Positions 1 to 8,339 of a stretch of 37,796 bases of DNA are shown piece after piece (within the stretch, counting starts at the first letter, position 1; every line of letters begins with the position of its first letter). Source of the DNA: Alphaproteobacteria bacterium (GTDB lineage Bacteria; Pseudomonadota; Alphaproteobacteria; Rhizobiales; Aestuariivirgaceae). Position numbers and translations under genes: made by a program. Below the pieces are notes generated by a model. It made no database searches. It was not told where the DNA came from and worked only from the letters and a program-made list of their open reading frames with translations. The DNA lies in contig JAJRRZ010000027.1 of the NCBI GenBank assembly GCA_024279045.1, positions 1 to 37,796 of the forward strand. Direction: 5' to 3'.

Positions 1-18
1 AAGCCTTGCAATTTTCCT

Positions 19-84
19 CAGGCAAAAATGTTGTTGTGCCGGCGCAGCGCCGCCGCAAGCCGGCACAACGCATCATTTTTCCTG
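19..84. terminator. Bidirectional terminator-like hairpin 1
   Basis: Long imperfect inverted repeat. The inner stem is TTGTGCCGGC paired with GCCGGCACAA around a 15-base GC-rich loop. It is flanked by an A-rich tract on the left and a T-rich tract on the right that also pair (CAGGCAAAAATG against CATTTTTCCTG). Read on either strand, a GC stem is followed by a run of T, the form of an intrinsic terminator. It lies downstream of accC, behind a second hairpin. Termination is inferred from structure only. Confidence 0.5.
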
Positions 85-131
85 AAGAAAAGTATTTGTG
101 GCCGACACCGTCGGCCACAAAACTTTTCTTC
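84..131. terminator. Bidirectional terminator-like hairpin 2, downstream of accC
   Basis: Nearly perfect 22-bp inverted repeat. The core TTTGTGGCCGAC pairs with GTCGGCCACAAA across a 3-base loop. It extends outward as GAAGAAAAGT against ACTTTTCTTC with one bulged base. It starts 25 bases past the accC stop and a T-rich run follows the stem on both strands. It probably ends the aroQ-accB-accC transcript and may insulate it from whatever lies left of the window. Confidence 0.6.
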
Positions 132-156
132 ACGATCGACGGCACAGGAGCCGTGC

Positions 157-1506
157 TCAGTTTTCCTGCTGGCGCTTCAGCCAGTTTTCCAGCCAGTGAA
201 TGTCATACAGGCCGTCCTGGATGTCCGGCTCCTTGAGCAGTTTCTCGAACAGCTCGATCGTGGTCTTCACCCCGTCGATGACATATTCATCCAGCGCCCG
301 GCGCAGACGCATCAGGCATTCGTTGCGGTTTTTGCCGAAGACAATGAGCTTGCCGATGAGGCTGTCGTAATAGGGCGGGATGACATATTCGCCATAGACA
401 TGCGAATCCACCCGCACGCCCAACCCACCGGGGACGTGCAGATGCGTAACCTTGCCGGGCGAAGGGGTGAAAGTGGCGGGATCCTCGGCGTTGATGCGCA
501 CCTCGATGGCATGGCCGCTGATACGCACATCCTCCTGCTTCATGCTCAGCGGCGCACCGGCGGCAACACGGATCTGCTCCTGCACGAGATCGAAGCCGGT
601 GATCTGCTCCGTTACCGGGTGTTCCACCTGCAGACGGGTGTTCATCTCGATGAAATGAAACTCTCCGTCTTCATAAAGGAATTCCACGGTGCCGGCCCCG
701 GAATAGCCCAGCCTGGCGATGGCATTGGCCACTGTTTCACCGATCTGCTGGCGCTGCTCGGCATTCAGTGCCGGGGAGGGAGCCTCCTCCCACACCTTCT
801 GGTGCCGGCGCTGCAGTGAACAGTCGCGCTCGCCCAGGTGCACCGCGTTGCCCTGACCGTCGCCGAACGCCTGCACCTCGATATGGCGTGGCCTGGCCAG
901 ATATTTCTCGATGTAGACCTCGTCGTTGCCAAACGCCGCGGCGGCCTCGGAGCGGGCGGTGAGGAAGGCTTCCTCCAGCTCCGATTCATTGCGCGCCACC
1001 TTCATGCCGCGCCCGCCTCCGCCGGCGGAGGCCTTGATGAGCACCGGATAGCCGATATCACGCGCCACCTTGCGCGCCTCGTTCAGCGACTGGACCGCAC
1101 CATCGGAGCCCGGGACCACCGGAATGCCCAGTTCCGCGGCGGTCTGTTTGGCGGTTACCTTGTCGCCCATCAGGCGGATATGCTCCGCGGAGGGGCCGAT
1201 GAAGGCTATGTCATGCTCGGCAAGGATCTCGGCAAAGCGGGCGTTTTCGGAGAGGAAGCCGTAGCCTGGGTGCACGGCATCGGCGCCGGTGATTTCGCAG
1301 GCGGCGATGATGGCCGGGATATTGAGATAACTCTCGCTGGCAGGTGGCGGGCCGATACACACGCTCTCGTCGGCCAGGCGCACGTGCATGGCGGCCTCGT
1401 CGGCAGTGGAATGCACCGCCACGGTGGCAATGCCCAGCTCACGGCAGGCGCGCAACACGCGCAGGGCGACTTCGCCGCGGTTGGCGATCAGCACCTTCTC
1501 GAACAT
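157..1506 (-). CDS. accC: Acetyl-CoA carboxylase, biotin carboxylase subunit
   Basis: A 449-residue protein, the normal length for AccC. It carboxylates the biotin on AccB using ATP and bicarbonate, the first half-reaction of malonyl-CoA synthesis for fatty acids in the cytoplasm. The N-terminus MFEKVLIANRGE is typical. The ATP-grasp glycine loop (SAGGGGRGMK) is near residue 165, and the catalytic stretch EMNTRLQVEHPVTE is near residues 290-303. It lies 13 bases downstream of accB on the same strand, so the two are almost certainly co-transcribed. The carboxyltransferase subunits accA and accD are not in the window. Nothing in the sequence looks damaged. Confidence 0.98.
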   Translation of the reverse strand: MFEKVLIANRGEVALRVLRACRELGIATVAVHSTADEAAMHVRLADESVCIGPPPASESYLNIPAIIAACEITGADAVHPGYGFLSENARFAEILAEHDIAFIGPSAEHIRLMGDKVTAKQTAAELGIPVVPGSDGAVQSLNEARKVARDIGYPVLIKASAGGGGRGMKVARNESELEEAFLTARSEAAAAFGNDEVYIEKYLARPRHIEVQAFGDGQGNAVHLGERDCSLQRRHQKVWEEAPSPALNAEQRQQIGETVANAIARLGYSGAGTVEFLYEDGEFHFIEMNTRLQVEHPVTEQITGFDLVQEQIRVAAGAPLSMKQEDVRISGHAIEVRINAEDPATFTPSPGKVTHLHVPGGLGVRVDSHVYGEYVIPPYYDSLIGKLIVFGKNRNECLMRLRRALDEYVIDGVKTTIELFEKLLKEPDIQDGLYDIHWLENWLKRQQEN

Positions 1507-1519
1507 GCGACACCCACCC

Positions 1520-2029
1520 TCATTCGATGATCATCAGCGGTTCGTCGAACTCCACCGGCTGGCCGTCTTCCACCAGGATGGCCTTCACCACGCCGGCGCG
1601 CGGGGCCGGGATCTGATTCATGGTCTTCATCGCCTCGATGATCAGCAGCGTCTGCCCCTCCTTGACCTGCTGGCCGACCTCCACGAACGGCTCCGCTCCG
1701 GGCGCGGGGGCGCGATAGGCGGTGCCAACCATCGGCGCACGCACCACGCCGGGGTGGCTGGCGGCATCGGCTTCCGCCGGGCCTTCCTCGACCTGAGCGG
1801 TCTTCTGCTCAGGCGCAGCGGCGGGTGCGGCACTCGCCACGGCAGGCGCAGCAACCTGCGCCACCACCTGCTGCGCTGGCAGGTCGCGCGCCAGGCGCAG
1901 GTGCAGGTTGTCGAGGTTCAGCTCGATTTCCGTCAGCTCCGTCTCGCGCAGCAGTTCGGCCAGCTGGCGGATGGTATCCATGTCGATGGCGGATGCGCCA
2001 GAAGGAATCTTGCCTTTTTTCTCAGCCAT
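1520..2029 (-). CDS. accB: Acetyl-CoA carboxylase, biotin carboxyl carrier protein
   Basis: A 169-residue protein, a little longer than the 156 of E. coli. It has an N-terminal helical segment (about residues 1-50), a flexible Ala/Pro-rich linker (about 55-95) and a C-terminal biotinyl domain (about 95-169). The biotin attachment site is K135 in EAMKTMNQIPAP; the residue after the lysine is Thr where many homologues have Met. It carries the carboxyl group from AccC to the carboxyltransferase. It sits between aroQ (46-base gap) and accC (13-base gap), the usual alphaproteobacterial order. Confidence 0.97.
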   Translation of the reverse strand: MAEKKGKIPSGASAIDMDTIRQLAELLRETELTEIELNLDNLHLRLARDLPAQQVVAQVAAPAVASAAPAAAPEQKTAQVEEGPAEADAASHPGVVRAPMVGTAYRAPAPGAEPFVEVGQQVKEGQTLLIIEAMKTMNQIPAPRAGVVKAILVEDGQPVEFDEPLMIIE

Positions 2030-2075
2030 GTCGGAGCCTTCCCGGTTCGAGCCTTTCCAGCAGTTGGTTGTTGCC

Positions 2076-2537
2076 TCAGATCTCGATGCTGTCGTCCTTG
2101 CTCAATCGCCACGCCAATGCCTGCAGCGCCAGCTCGTAGCCATCCGCGCCCAGTCCGGCGATGATGCCATCGGCCAGCGGGGCAATGAGCGACTTGTGGC
2201 GAAATGATTCGCGTGCGTGAATGTTGGAAAGGTGCACCTCGATGATCAGTCCATCAAAGGCTCGCAATGCATCATGAATGGCCACCGAGGTATGCGTGTA
2301 GGCAGCGGCGTTGATGATGATGGCTGCCGCGCCCGTCTGAATGGCATCATGTATATCGGCGACGATTTCACCTTCGCCGTTGCGTTGGCGGAAAGCGATT
2401 GCCAGCCCCAGCCGGGTGGCGGCCTGCTGGCAGCGGCGCTCGATATCGGCCAGAGTTACGTGGCCATAAGTGTCCGGTTCCCGCCGGCCAAGCAGGTTCA
2501 GGTTCGGACCGTTGAGGATATGGACAAGATCGGCCAT
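2076..2537 (-). CDS. aroQ: Type II 3-dehydroquinate dehydratase
   Basis: Converts 3-dehydroquinate to 3-dehydroshikimate in the shikimate pathway; type II enzymes are cytoplasmic dodecamers. Seen here: the N-terminal NGPNLNLLGRREPDTYG with the catalytic tyrosine, the NAAAYTHTSVAI substrate loop, and IEVHLSNIHARESFRHKS with the active-site histidine and arginine. From the start at 2537 it has 153 residues, close to the family's usual 145-150. The frame is open upstream to 2597, with other ATGs at 2570 and 2579. I chose 2537 because the conserved fold begins four residues later, but no clear ribosome-binding site decides it. It is the first gene of the aroQ-accB-accC unit. Confidence 0.95.
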   Translation of the reverse strand: MADLVHILNGPNLNLLGRREPDTYGHVTLADIERRCQQAATRLGLAIAFRQRNGEGEIVADIHDAIQTGAAAIIINAAAYTHTSVAIHDALRAFDGLIIEVHLSNIHARESFRHKSLIAPLADGIIAGLGADGYELALQALAWRLSKDDSIEI

Positions 2538-2849
2538 GTGCGTAGCGCCAGATCCCTGTGCTTGCGTCATGCCTGCCATGACGCGTGGCCAGAACATGCG
2601 GAATCGCGAAGCTTACATTGCATTGGTGTTGCCCGAAAAACGCGCCGGGCGCAAGCGAAAGCCCCGTTATCGCTTCGCAAGGGGCGGGCCGTAGAGCGCG
2701 CTCAATGCCAGCGCAAAATGCCGCACCTGTCTTCATTTGCCGCCACCACGCTATATTATCCTCGGCCAGAATTCCGACCGATCGAGTCGGGTATGTGTTT
2801 TCCGCATGCTGTCAAGATCAATGCTTCCAATATCGACGGAGTTGGGAAA
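2538..2849. other. Divergent intergenic region, aroQ / SLAC1 transporter
   Basis: 312 bases between two divergent starts, so it must carry promoters for both directions. A TATATT at 2752-2757 could be a -10 box for the transporter, but no convincing -35 precedes it. A small dyad, CCGAC-N7-GTCGG, lies near 2777-2793. I see no gene or RNA here. Confidence 0.3.
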
Positions 2850-3866
2850 ATGAGCGGTAATCCGACACAGGCGTCCGCCACGCCCGGCGAGGCAGCACAT
2901 CCCGCCGAGGGCATGCGGCTGAAATTCTTTCCCGTGTCGTTCTTCGCCCTGACCATGGGCCTGTCGGGCCTGACACTGGCCTGGCGCAAGGGAGCGGAGC
3001 TACTGGGCACCACGGGGCTGGTTTCGCACCTTCTGGGGCTGCTCACCCTTGCCGTCTTCGCCGTGTTGCTGGGCTTCTACGTGATGAAGCTGCTGCGCTA
3101 TCCGGAAGCGGTGAAGAACGAGTTCAACCATCCGGTGATGAGCGCCTTCGCGCCGACCATCTCCATCTCGCTGCTTCTGCTGGCGCTGTGCATGCTGCCG
3201 CTGACGCCACGTTTTGCCACCTTGCTGTGGGCGGCGGGTGCGGCGCTGCATCTGGTGCTGACCCTGCACATCGTGCGCAGCTGGGTCCACAATGACCACT
3301 TCGAGCTGGGCCACATCAACCCGGCATGGTTCATCCCGGCGGTGGGCAATGTGGTGGCGCCGCTGGCCGGTGTGCCGCTGGGACACACGGAGCTGTCATG
3401 GTTCTTCTTTGGCATCGGCATCTCCTTCTGGGTGATACTGCTGGTCATCGTTTTCTACCGCATCCTCTTTCATGACCCGCTGCCACCAATGCTGCTGCCC
3501 ACCCTGTTCATCCTCATTGCCCCGCCGGCAGTGGGCTTTCTCGCCTATGTCGAGCTGAACGGCGGCAATATCGATGCCTTTGCCCGCGTGCTCTACCATC
3601 TGGCGCTGTTCTTCACGCTGTTGATGCTCATCGAACTGCCGCGTTTCCTGAGGCTTCCGTTCTTCCTGTCATGGTGGGCCTATTCGTTTCCCCTGGCAGC
3701 CATGACCACGGCCACCTTCGTCATGGCCGAGAAGGTGGGCGGCGCTTTTTTCCAGTGGCTGGCGCTGATCATGCTGGTGGGGCTGAGCGTGCTCATTGCC
3801 TGGCTGGCCTTCAACACCGCGCGCGCCATCCGGGCAGGGAAGATCTGCCAGCCGCCGAAACACTGA
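2850..3866 (+). CDS. SLAC1/TehA (TDT) family anion channel or transporter
   Basis: A 338-residue, strongly hydrophobic protein with about ten predicted membrane segments, matching the tellurite-resistance/dicarboxylate transporter (TDT) and plant SLAC1 family. Typical stretches are FPVSFFALTMGLSGLTLAW near the N-terminus and HINPAWFIPAVGNVVAPLAGV around residues 150-170. It should sit in the inner membrane and pass small anions; homologues are linked to chloride/nitrate, tellurite, sulfite or C4-dicarboxylates, and the substrate cannot be read here. The ATG at 2850 is used because a GGAG-type signal (2838-2846) precedes it; the open frame further upstream has no membrane character. It stands alone. 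Confidence 0.85.
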   Translation: MSGNPTQASATPGEAAHPAEGMRLKFFPVSFFALTMGLSGLTLAWRKGAELLGTTGLVSHLLGLLTLAVFAVLLGFYVMKLLRYPEAVKNEFNHPVMSAFAPTISISLLLLALCMLPLTPRFATLLWAAGAALHLVLTLHIVRSWVHNDHFELGHINPAWFIPAVGNVVAPLAGVPLGHTELSWFFFGIGISFWVILLVIVFYRILFHDPLPPMLLPTLFILIAPPAVGFLAYVELNGGNIDAFARVLYHLALFFTLLMLIELPRFLRLPFFLSWWAYSFPLAAMTTATFVMAEKVGGAFFQWLALIMLVGLSVLIAWLAFNTARAIRAGKICQPPKH

Positions 3867-3921
3867 GAACCGCGACGGAGCGACGGGGGCAGGGGAGCGC
3901 CCGCCGCCACGAAACTGGCGC

Positions 3922-3941
3922 AATGTTGCGAAATGTTGCGA
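3922..3941 (+). repeat. Tandem 10-bp direct repeat upstream of the L,D-transpeptidase
   Basis: AATGTTGCGA occurs twice with no gap (3922-3931 and 3932-3941), about 140 bases before the L,D-transpeptidase start. Related TGCGAAC and CATCGCA strings follow at 3970-3995. It could be a pair of binding sites for a regulator of the downstream gene, or simple slippage. The function is unknown. Confidence 0.35.
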
Positions 3942-4082
3942 AGAGTTCATTCGCGCGCGATCTTGTGAAATGCGTTGTGATGCGAACACATCGCAAGGCA
4001 TGTTATGTATTGCGGCACATCATGTATCACGGTGTAGAGGACATTTGCGCCAGCCGGTGCATCAGTCAGGGGAACGGATTGC

Positions 4083-5363
4083 ATGACGCTTTCGCGCAGG
4101 GACATGCTGGGGCTGATAGCCGTGGGATTGGCGGCGGGCGCGCTGCCGGCAGTGCCCGCTCAGGCCCGCAAGATCAGCAACTTCAACCGCCGCATGCTGG
4201 CGCCGCCGACAAAGACGGAAGTTTTTGGCGATGCCTCCACCGTGTCGCCGATGCTGGGTGAGGCCACGCCGCAGCTGATGGAAGAAGCCATTGCCCATTA
4301 CGACATGATCGCTCGCGCCGGTGGCTGGCCGCAACTGCCGCACTTGCGACGCACGCTGGTGGCCGGCAGCCGCGGCAGGCTGGTGCGCGCGCTGCGCGAG
4401 CGCTTGATCCGCGAGGGATATCTGCCGCCACAAGCGCGTGGCTCGAAGCGTTTCGACAAGCAGGTGGTCCAGGCGGTCATGCGCTTTCAGCGAAATCATG
4501 GCCTCAGGGTGATGGGCCATGTGGACAATGCCACCATCGACGCGTTGAACGTGCCTGCCGAGACACGGCTGGAAACCCTGCTGGCCAACCAGCCGCGGGT
4601 GGAATGGGCAGTGCGGGGCATTGCCCCGCGATATATCCTGGTGAACATTCCCGCCATCCAGATCGACGCTGTGCAGAACGGAGTGGTCTACTCTCGTCAC
4701 AACTGCATCGTCGGCATGCCCGACAGACCTTCCCCCGCGCTCATCTCGAAGGTCAGCGAACTGAACTTCAACCCCTATTGGACAGCGCCGCGCTCCATCG
4801 TGCGCCGCGACATCATTCCGCAGGCCATGAAGAGCGGCAATCCGAAGCGCTTCCTGCAGCAGCAGCGCATCCGCATTCATGATGGCTTCAACGGCCCGGA
4901 AGTCGACCCCGATACACTGCCGTGGCCGGATATTGACATCCGGCGCTATGTCTTCCGCCAGGATCCTGGGGACGGCAATGCGATGGCCACGGTGAAGATC
5001 AACTTTCCCAACAGATATGCCGTCTACATGCACGACACCCCGACGAAGCAGCTTTTCACGTCTTCGCAGCGTTATTTCTCGTCGGGCTGCGTGCGCGTGG
5101 AACAGGTGCATGTTCTCACCGAATGGATCCTGCGCGGCACGCCCGGCTGGGACAGGCGGCGCATCGAGCAGGTGGTGCGCTCGAAGGAGCGCATCGACGT
5201 GCACGTGGACAACAAGCCCGCCGTCATCTGGGCCTATCTTACCGCCTGGCCCATGGCCGACGGCTTCGTGCGCTTCCGCGAGGATATCTACCGCCTCGAC
5301 GGTACCGGCTTCGTCTTCGGCCAGCCACAGCCCGTTGGCCGGCTGGCCGGTCAGCCGGGCTGA
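4083..5363 (+). CDS. L,D-transpeptidase (YcbB/LdtD-like) with a Tat-type signal
   Basis: A 426-residue exported peptidoglycan enzyme. The N-terminus has SRRDMLGLIAVG, then a hydrophobic stretch and an Ala-X-Ala site (AQA, about residues 26-28), which resembles a twin-arginine signal. A peptidoglycan-binding-like helical domain (about 105-165) precedes the YkuD catalytic domain (about 195-350). The catalytic motif has H317 (HDTPTKQLF) and the nucleophile C336 (SSGCVRVE). Such enzymes make 3-3 cross-links in peptidoglycan or attach proteins to it, using an acyl-Cys intermediate. It is longer than simple YkuD proteins and resembles the YcbB class. The start is the first ATG before the signal; GGGGAACGG lies just upstream. 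It appears monocistronic. Confidence 0.93.
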   Translation: MTLSRRDMLGLIAVGLAAGALPAVPAQARKISNFNRRMLAPPTKTEVFGDASTVSPMLGEATPQLMEEAIAHYDMIARAGGWPQLPHLRRTLVAGSRGRLVRALRERLIREGYLPPQARGSKRFDKQVVQAVMRFQRNHGLRVMGHVDNATIDALNVPAETRLETLLANQPRVEWAVRGIAPRYILVNIPAIQIDAVQNGVVYSRHNCIVGMPDRPSPALISKVSELNFNPYWTAPRSIVRRDIIPQAMKSGNPKRFLQQQRIRIHDGFNGPEVDPDTLPWPDIDIRRYVFRQDPGDGNAMATVKINFPNRYAVYMHDTPTKQLFTSSQRYFSSGCVRVEQVHVLTEWILRGTPGWDRRRIEQVVRSKERIDVHVDNKPAVIWAYLTAWPMADGFVRFREDIYRLDGTGFVFGQPQPVGRLAGQPG

Positions 5364-5621
5364 CCTCAGCCGGGTTGACTGCAATCCGGTCGCCGATGGC
5401 TCTGCCTGCATGCCATCCCGCCGTGCCCCCTTGCCATCTGTATGGCTGAAAAGTTATTCATGAAGCGGAATTAACTGCCGCGTGGATTTTTGCTGGCGTT
5501 ATCCTTGCCATCGCGGCAAGGGGAGGGAATGCTCAACAGCGGCGGTGAGGAACGCCATGCCCGCAACAGCGCGCGCCATGCGCAATGTGGCAGGCGGGCG
5601 GCAGTGGGGAGCGTCGGTATC

Positions 5622-6866
5622 ATGGCGAACATCAATTACAAGCGTGTATTCCGCGAGGCCATCGAGAAACTTCACGATGAGGGGCGCTACCGCTATTTCG
5701 CCCAGCTTCGCCGCAAATGCGGCAACTATCCACGCTCCCTGTATTACGACGACGCCGGCAACGTGAAGGAAGTAACCGTCTGGTGCTCCAACGACTATCT
5801 CGGCATGGCTCAACACCCGGATGTGCTGGCCGCCATGCACGAGGCGCTGGATGATGTGGGCGCCGGCGCTGGCGGCACGCGCAACATTGCCGGCACGTCA
5901 TGGTATCACGTGCAGTTGGAGCAGGAACTTGCCGACCTGCACGGCAAGCAGGCCGCACTGTTGTTCAACTCCGGCTACATGGCCAACCAGGCCACGCTCT
6001 CCACCTTGGCGAAGCTGCTGCCCGGCCTGATTACCTTCTCCGATGCGCTCAACCATGCCTCGATGATCGAGGGCATCCGCCACGGGCGCGGCGAGAAACG
6101 CATCTTCCGCCACAATGATCTGGAGCACTTGGAGCAACTGCTGAAGGAGGCCGACCCGGACGCGCCGAAACTGATTGCCTTCGAGTCGGTCTATTCCATG
6201 GATGGCGACATCGCGCCGATCGCCGAGATCTGCGATCTGGCCGAAAAATACAACGCCATGACCTACATCGACGAGGTGCATGCGGTTGGCATGTATGGTC
6301 CGCGCGGCGGCGGCGTGTGCGAGCGCGAGGGCCTGCTGGAGCGCATCGACATCATCGAGGGCACGCTGGCCAAGGCCTTCGGCATCATGGGTGGCTACAT
6401 CGCCGCCGATGCCGACGTTACCGACGCCATCCGCTCCTATGCCGCGGGGTTCATCTTCACCACCTCGCTTTCGCCGGTGCTCACCGCCGGGGCGCTGGCC
6501 TCGGTGCGCCACCTGAAGGCATCGAGCCGCGAGCGCGAACTGCAGCAGAAACACGCCGCGCTGCTGCGCGAGAAGCTGCTGGACAGGCATTTGCCGGTCA
6601 TCGTTACGCCCAGCCACATCGTGCCGGTGATGGTGGGCAATGCCAAGCGCTGCAAGCAGCTCACCGACACTTTGATGGAACGCTACGATATCTATGTGCA
6701 GCCCATCAACTATCCCACCGTGCCGGTGGGCACGGAGCGCATCCGCCTCACGCCAGGGCCGTTCCACACGCCCGAATACATCGACGAGATGGTGGAGGCG
6801 CTGGACACCCTGTGGGACGAGCTGGAGCTACCGCGCAATTTGCCACAGCGCGAGGCAGCCGAGTGA
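5622..6866 (+). CDS. hemA: 5-aminolevulinate synthase
   Basis: A 414-residue PLP enzyme (alpha-oxoamine synthase family) that condenses glycine and succinyl-CoA to 5-aminolevulinate, the first step of haem synthesis by the Shemin route typical of alphaproteobacteria. Seen: the N-terminal HDEGRYRYFAQLRR typical of ALAS, VWCSNDYLGM, the glycine-rich GAGAGGTRNIAGT, YIDEVHAVGMYGPRGGG, and the PLP lysine K251 in GTLAKAFGIMGGY. I use the ATG at 5622 (MANINYKRVF), preceded by GGGGAG; the frame is open upstream to 5490, but that part has no family similarity. A terminator-like hairpin follows at 6894. Confidence 0.96.
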   Translation: MANINYKRVFREAIEKLHDEGRYRYFAQLRRKCGNYPRSLYYDDAGNVKEVTVWCSNDYLGMAQHPDVLAAMHEALDDVGAGAGGTRNIAGTSWYHVQLEQELADLHGKQAALLFNSGYMANQATLSTLAKLLPGLITFSDALNHASMIEGIRHGRGEKRIFRHNDLEHLEQLLKEADPDAPKLIAFESVYSMDGDIAPIAEICDLAEKYNAMTYIDEVHAVGMYGPRGGGVCEREGLLERIDIIEGTLAKAFGIMGGYIAADADVTDAIRSYAAGFIFTTSLSPVLTAGALASVRHLKASSRERELQQKHAALLREKLLDRHLPVIVTPSHIVPVMVGNAKRCKQLTDTLMERYDIYVQPINYPTVPVGTERIRLTPGPFHTPEYIDEMVEALDTLWDELELPRNLPQREAAE

Positions 6867-6893
6867 CTGGCGGCTGCATGATTGAAGACAACA

Positions 6894-6935
6894 GGCGGCG
6901 CGCTTGCGGATTTCGTGGCGCGCTGCCTTGCTTTT
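6894..6935 (+). terminator. Candidate intrinsic terminator after hemA
   Basis: GGCGGCGCGC (6894-6903) pairs with GCGCGCTGCC (6918-6927) with one G-T pair and a 14-base loop, followed by TTGCTTTT. It lies 28 bases past the hemA stop and before glyA, which would separate the two transcripts. Confidence 0.5.
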
Positions 6936-7028
6936 GCATGGGCGCATTGCCATAAGCGAAGCCGAACAACGGGGCTCTTGCCGCTGCCCGGACTGGGCGG
7001 CGATGCATTGCACGAGAGGAAAGGCCAC

Positions 7029-8327
7029 ATGCCGCAAACCACCCACTCCGGTTTCTTCACCCGTCCACTGACCGGATCGGATGCCGATGTCATGCGCGCC
7101 ATTGCGCGGGAACTGTCGCGCCAGCAGAACGAGATCGAGCTGATTGCCTCGGAAAACATCGTCTCGCGCGCGGTGATGGAGGCGCAAGGCTCGGTGCTGA
7201 CCAACAAGTATGCCGAGGGCTATCCAGGGCGGCGCTATTATGGCGGCTGCCAGTATGTGGACGTGGCCGAGGAACTGGCCATCGAGCGGGCGAAAAAGCT
7301 GTTCGATGCTGAATTCGCCAACGTCCAGCCGAACTCCGGCTCGCAGGCCAATCAGGGGGTGTTCCTGGCGCTGCTGCAGCCGGGGGATACCATCATGGGG
7401 CTGTCGCTGGCCTCTGGCGGGCACCTCACCCACGGCTCGCCGGTGAACATGTCGGGCAAGTGGTTCAACGTGGTTGCCTACGGGCTGGAAGAGGGCACGG
7501 ATCTCATCGATTACGACGAGGCGGAACGGCTGGCGAAGGAACACAAGCCGAAGCTCATCATTGCCGGTGGTTCGGCCTATCCGCGCATCATCGACTTTGC
7601 CCGTTTTCGCGCCATTGCCGATGCGGTGGGGGCATGGCTGATGGTGGACATGGCGCATTTCGCAGGGCTCGTGGCTGGTGGTGTGCACCCCAACCCGCTG
7701 GAGCATGCCCACGTGGTTACCACCACCACCCACAAGACGTTGCGCGGCCCGCGCGGCGGCATGATCCTCACCAACGACGCCGATCTGGCAAAAAAGATCA
7801 ATTCCGCCATCTTCCCCGGCCTGCAGGGCGGGCCGCTGATGCATGTGATCGCGGCGAAAGCGGTGGCCTTCGGCGAGGCGCTGCGCCCGGAGTTCAGGGC
7901 CTATGCCGAAGCAGTGGTGCGCAACGCGAAGGTGCTGGCGCAAACGCTGGTGGATGGCGGGCTGGCCATCGTCTCCGGCGGCACGGACACCCATGTCATC
8001 CTCGTTGACCTGCGGCCACTGGGGCTGACCGGCAAGGCGGCAGAAGCGGCGCTGGGCAGGGCCAACATCACCTGCAACAAGAACGCCATTCCCAACGATC
8101 CGGAAAAGCCCTTTGTAACCTCGGGCATTCGCCTTGGCTCGCCGGCGGCCACCACGCGCGGTTTCGGCGAGGAAGAGTTCCGTCTCACCGGCGAGCTGAT
8201 CCTGGAAGTGCTGCGCGGCCTGGCGCAAAACGGCGAGGAGAACAACGCGGCGGTGGAAGCGGCGGTGAAGGAAAAGGTGCTGGCGCTGACCGGGCGCTTC
8301 CCCATCTACGACCAGCCAATGGGGTAG
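7029..8327 (+). CDS. glyA: Serine hydroxymethyltransferase
   Basis: A 432-residue PLP enzyme that interconverts serine and glycine with tetrahydrofolate, the main source of one-carbon units. Family marks are IELIASENIVSRAV near the N-terminus, NKYAEGYPGRRYYGG, and the PLP lysine K236 in VTTTTHKTLRGPRGG. The length is normal (E. coli 417). The ATG at 7029 has the ribosome-binding site GAGAGGAAAGG seven or so bases upstream; the open frame before it is not conserved in character. nrdR follows 12 bases after the stop, a pairing common in alphaproteobacteria, so they are probably one transcript. Confidence 0.98.
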   Translation: MPQTTHSGFFTRPLTGSDADVMRAIARELSRQQNEIELIASENIVSRAVMEAQGSVLTNKYAEGYPGRRYYGGCQYVDVAEELAIERAKKLFDAEFANVQPNSGSQANQGVFLALLQPGDTIMGLSLASGGHLTHGSPVNMSGKWFNVVAYGLEEGTDLIDYDEAERLAKEHKPKLIIAGGSAYPRIIDFARFRAIADAVGAWLMVDMAHFAGLVAGGVHPNPLEHAHVVTTTTHKTLRGPRGGMILTNDADLAKKINSAIFPGLQGGPLMHVIAAKAVAFGEALRPEFRAYAEAVVRNAKVLAQTLVDGGLAIVSGGTDTHVILVDLRPLGLTGKAAEAALGRANITCNKNAIPNDPEKPFVTSGIRLGSPAATTRGFGEEEFRLTGELILEVLRGLAQNGEENNAAVEAAVKEKVLALTGRFPIYDQPMG

Positions 8328-8339
8328 GGAACAACAGCC

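Noticed and set aside
2217..2849. In-frame upstream extension of the SLAC1 transporter
   Set aside because: It overlaps aroQ antisense and has no membrane or domain character. The ribosome-binding site supports 2850.
4062..5411. 449-codon minus-strand open frame
   Set aside because: It is fully antisense to the L,D-transpeptidase, whose signal and catalytic motifs are clear. It is rich in His/Arg/Gln as expected for a shadow frame.
5431..5459. TTGCCA-N17-TTATTC as a hemA promoter
   Set aside because: The -35 is fair but the -10 is a poor match, and there is no supporting element. Not strong enough to list.
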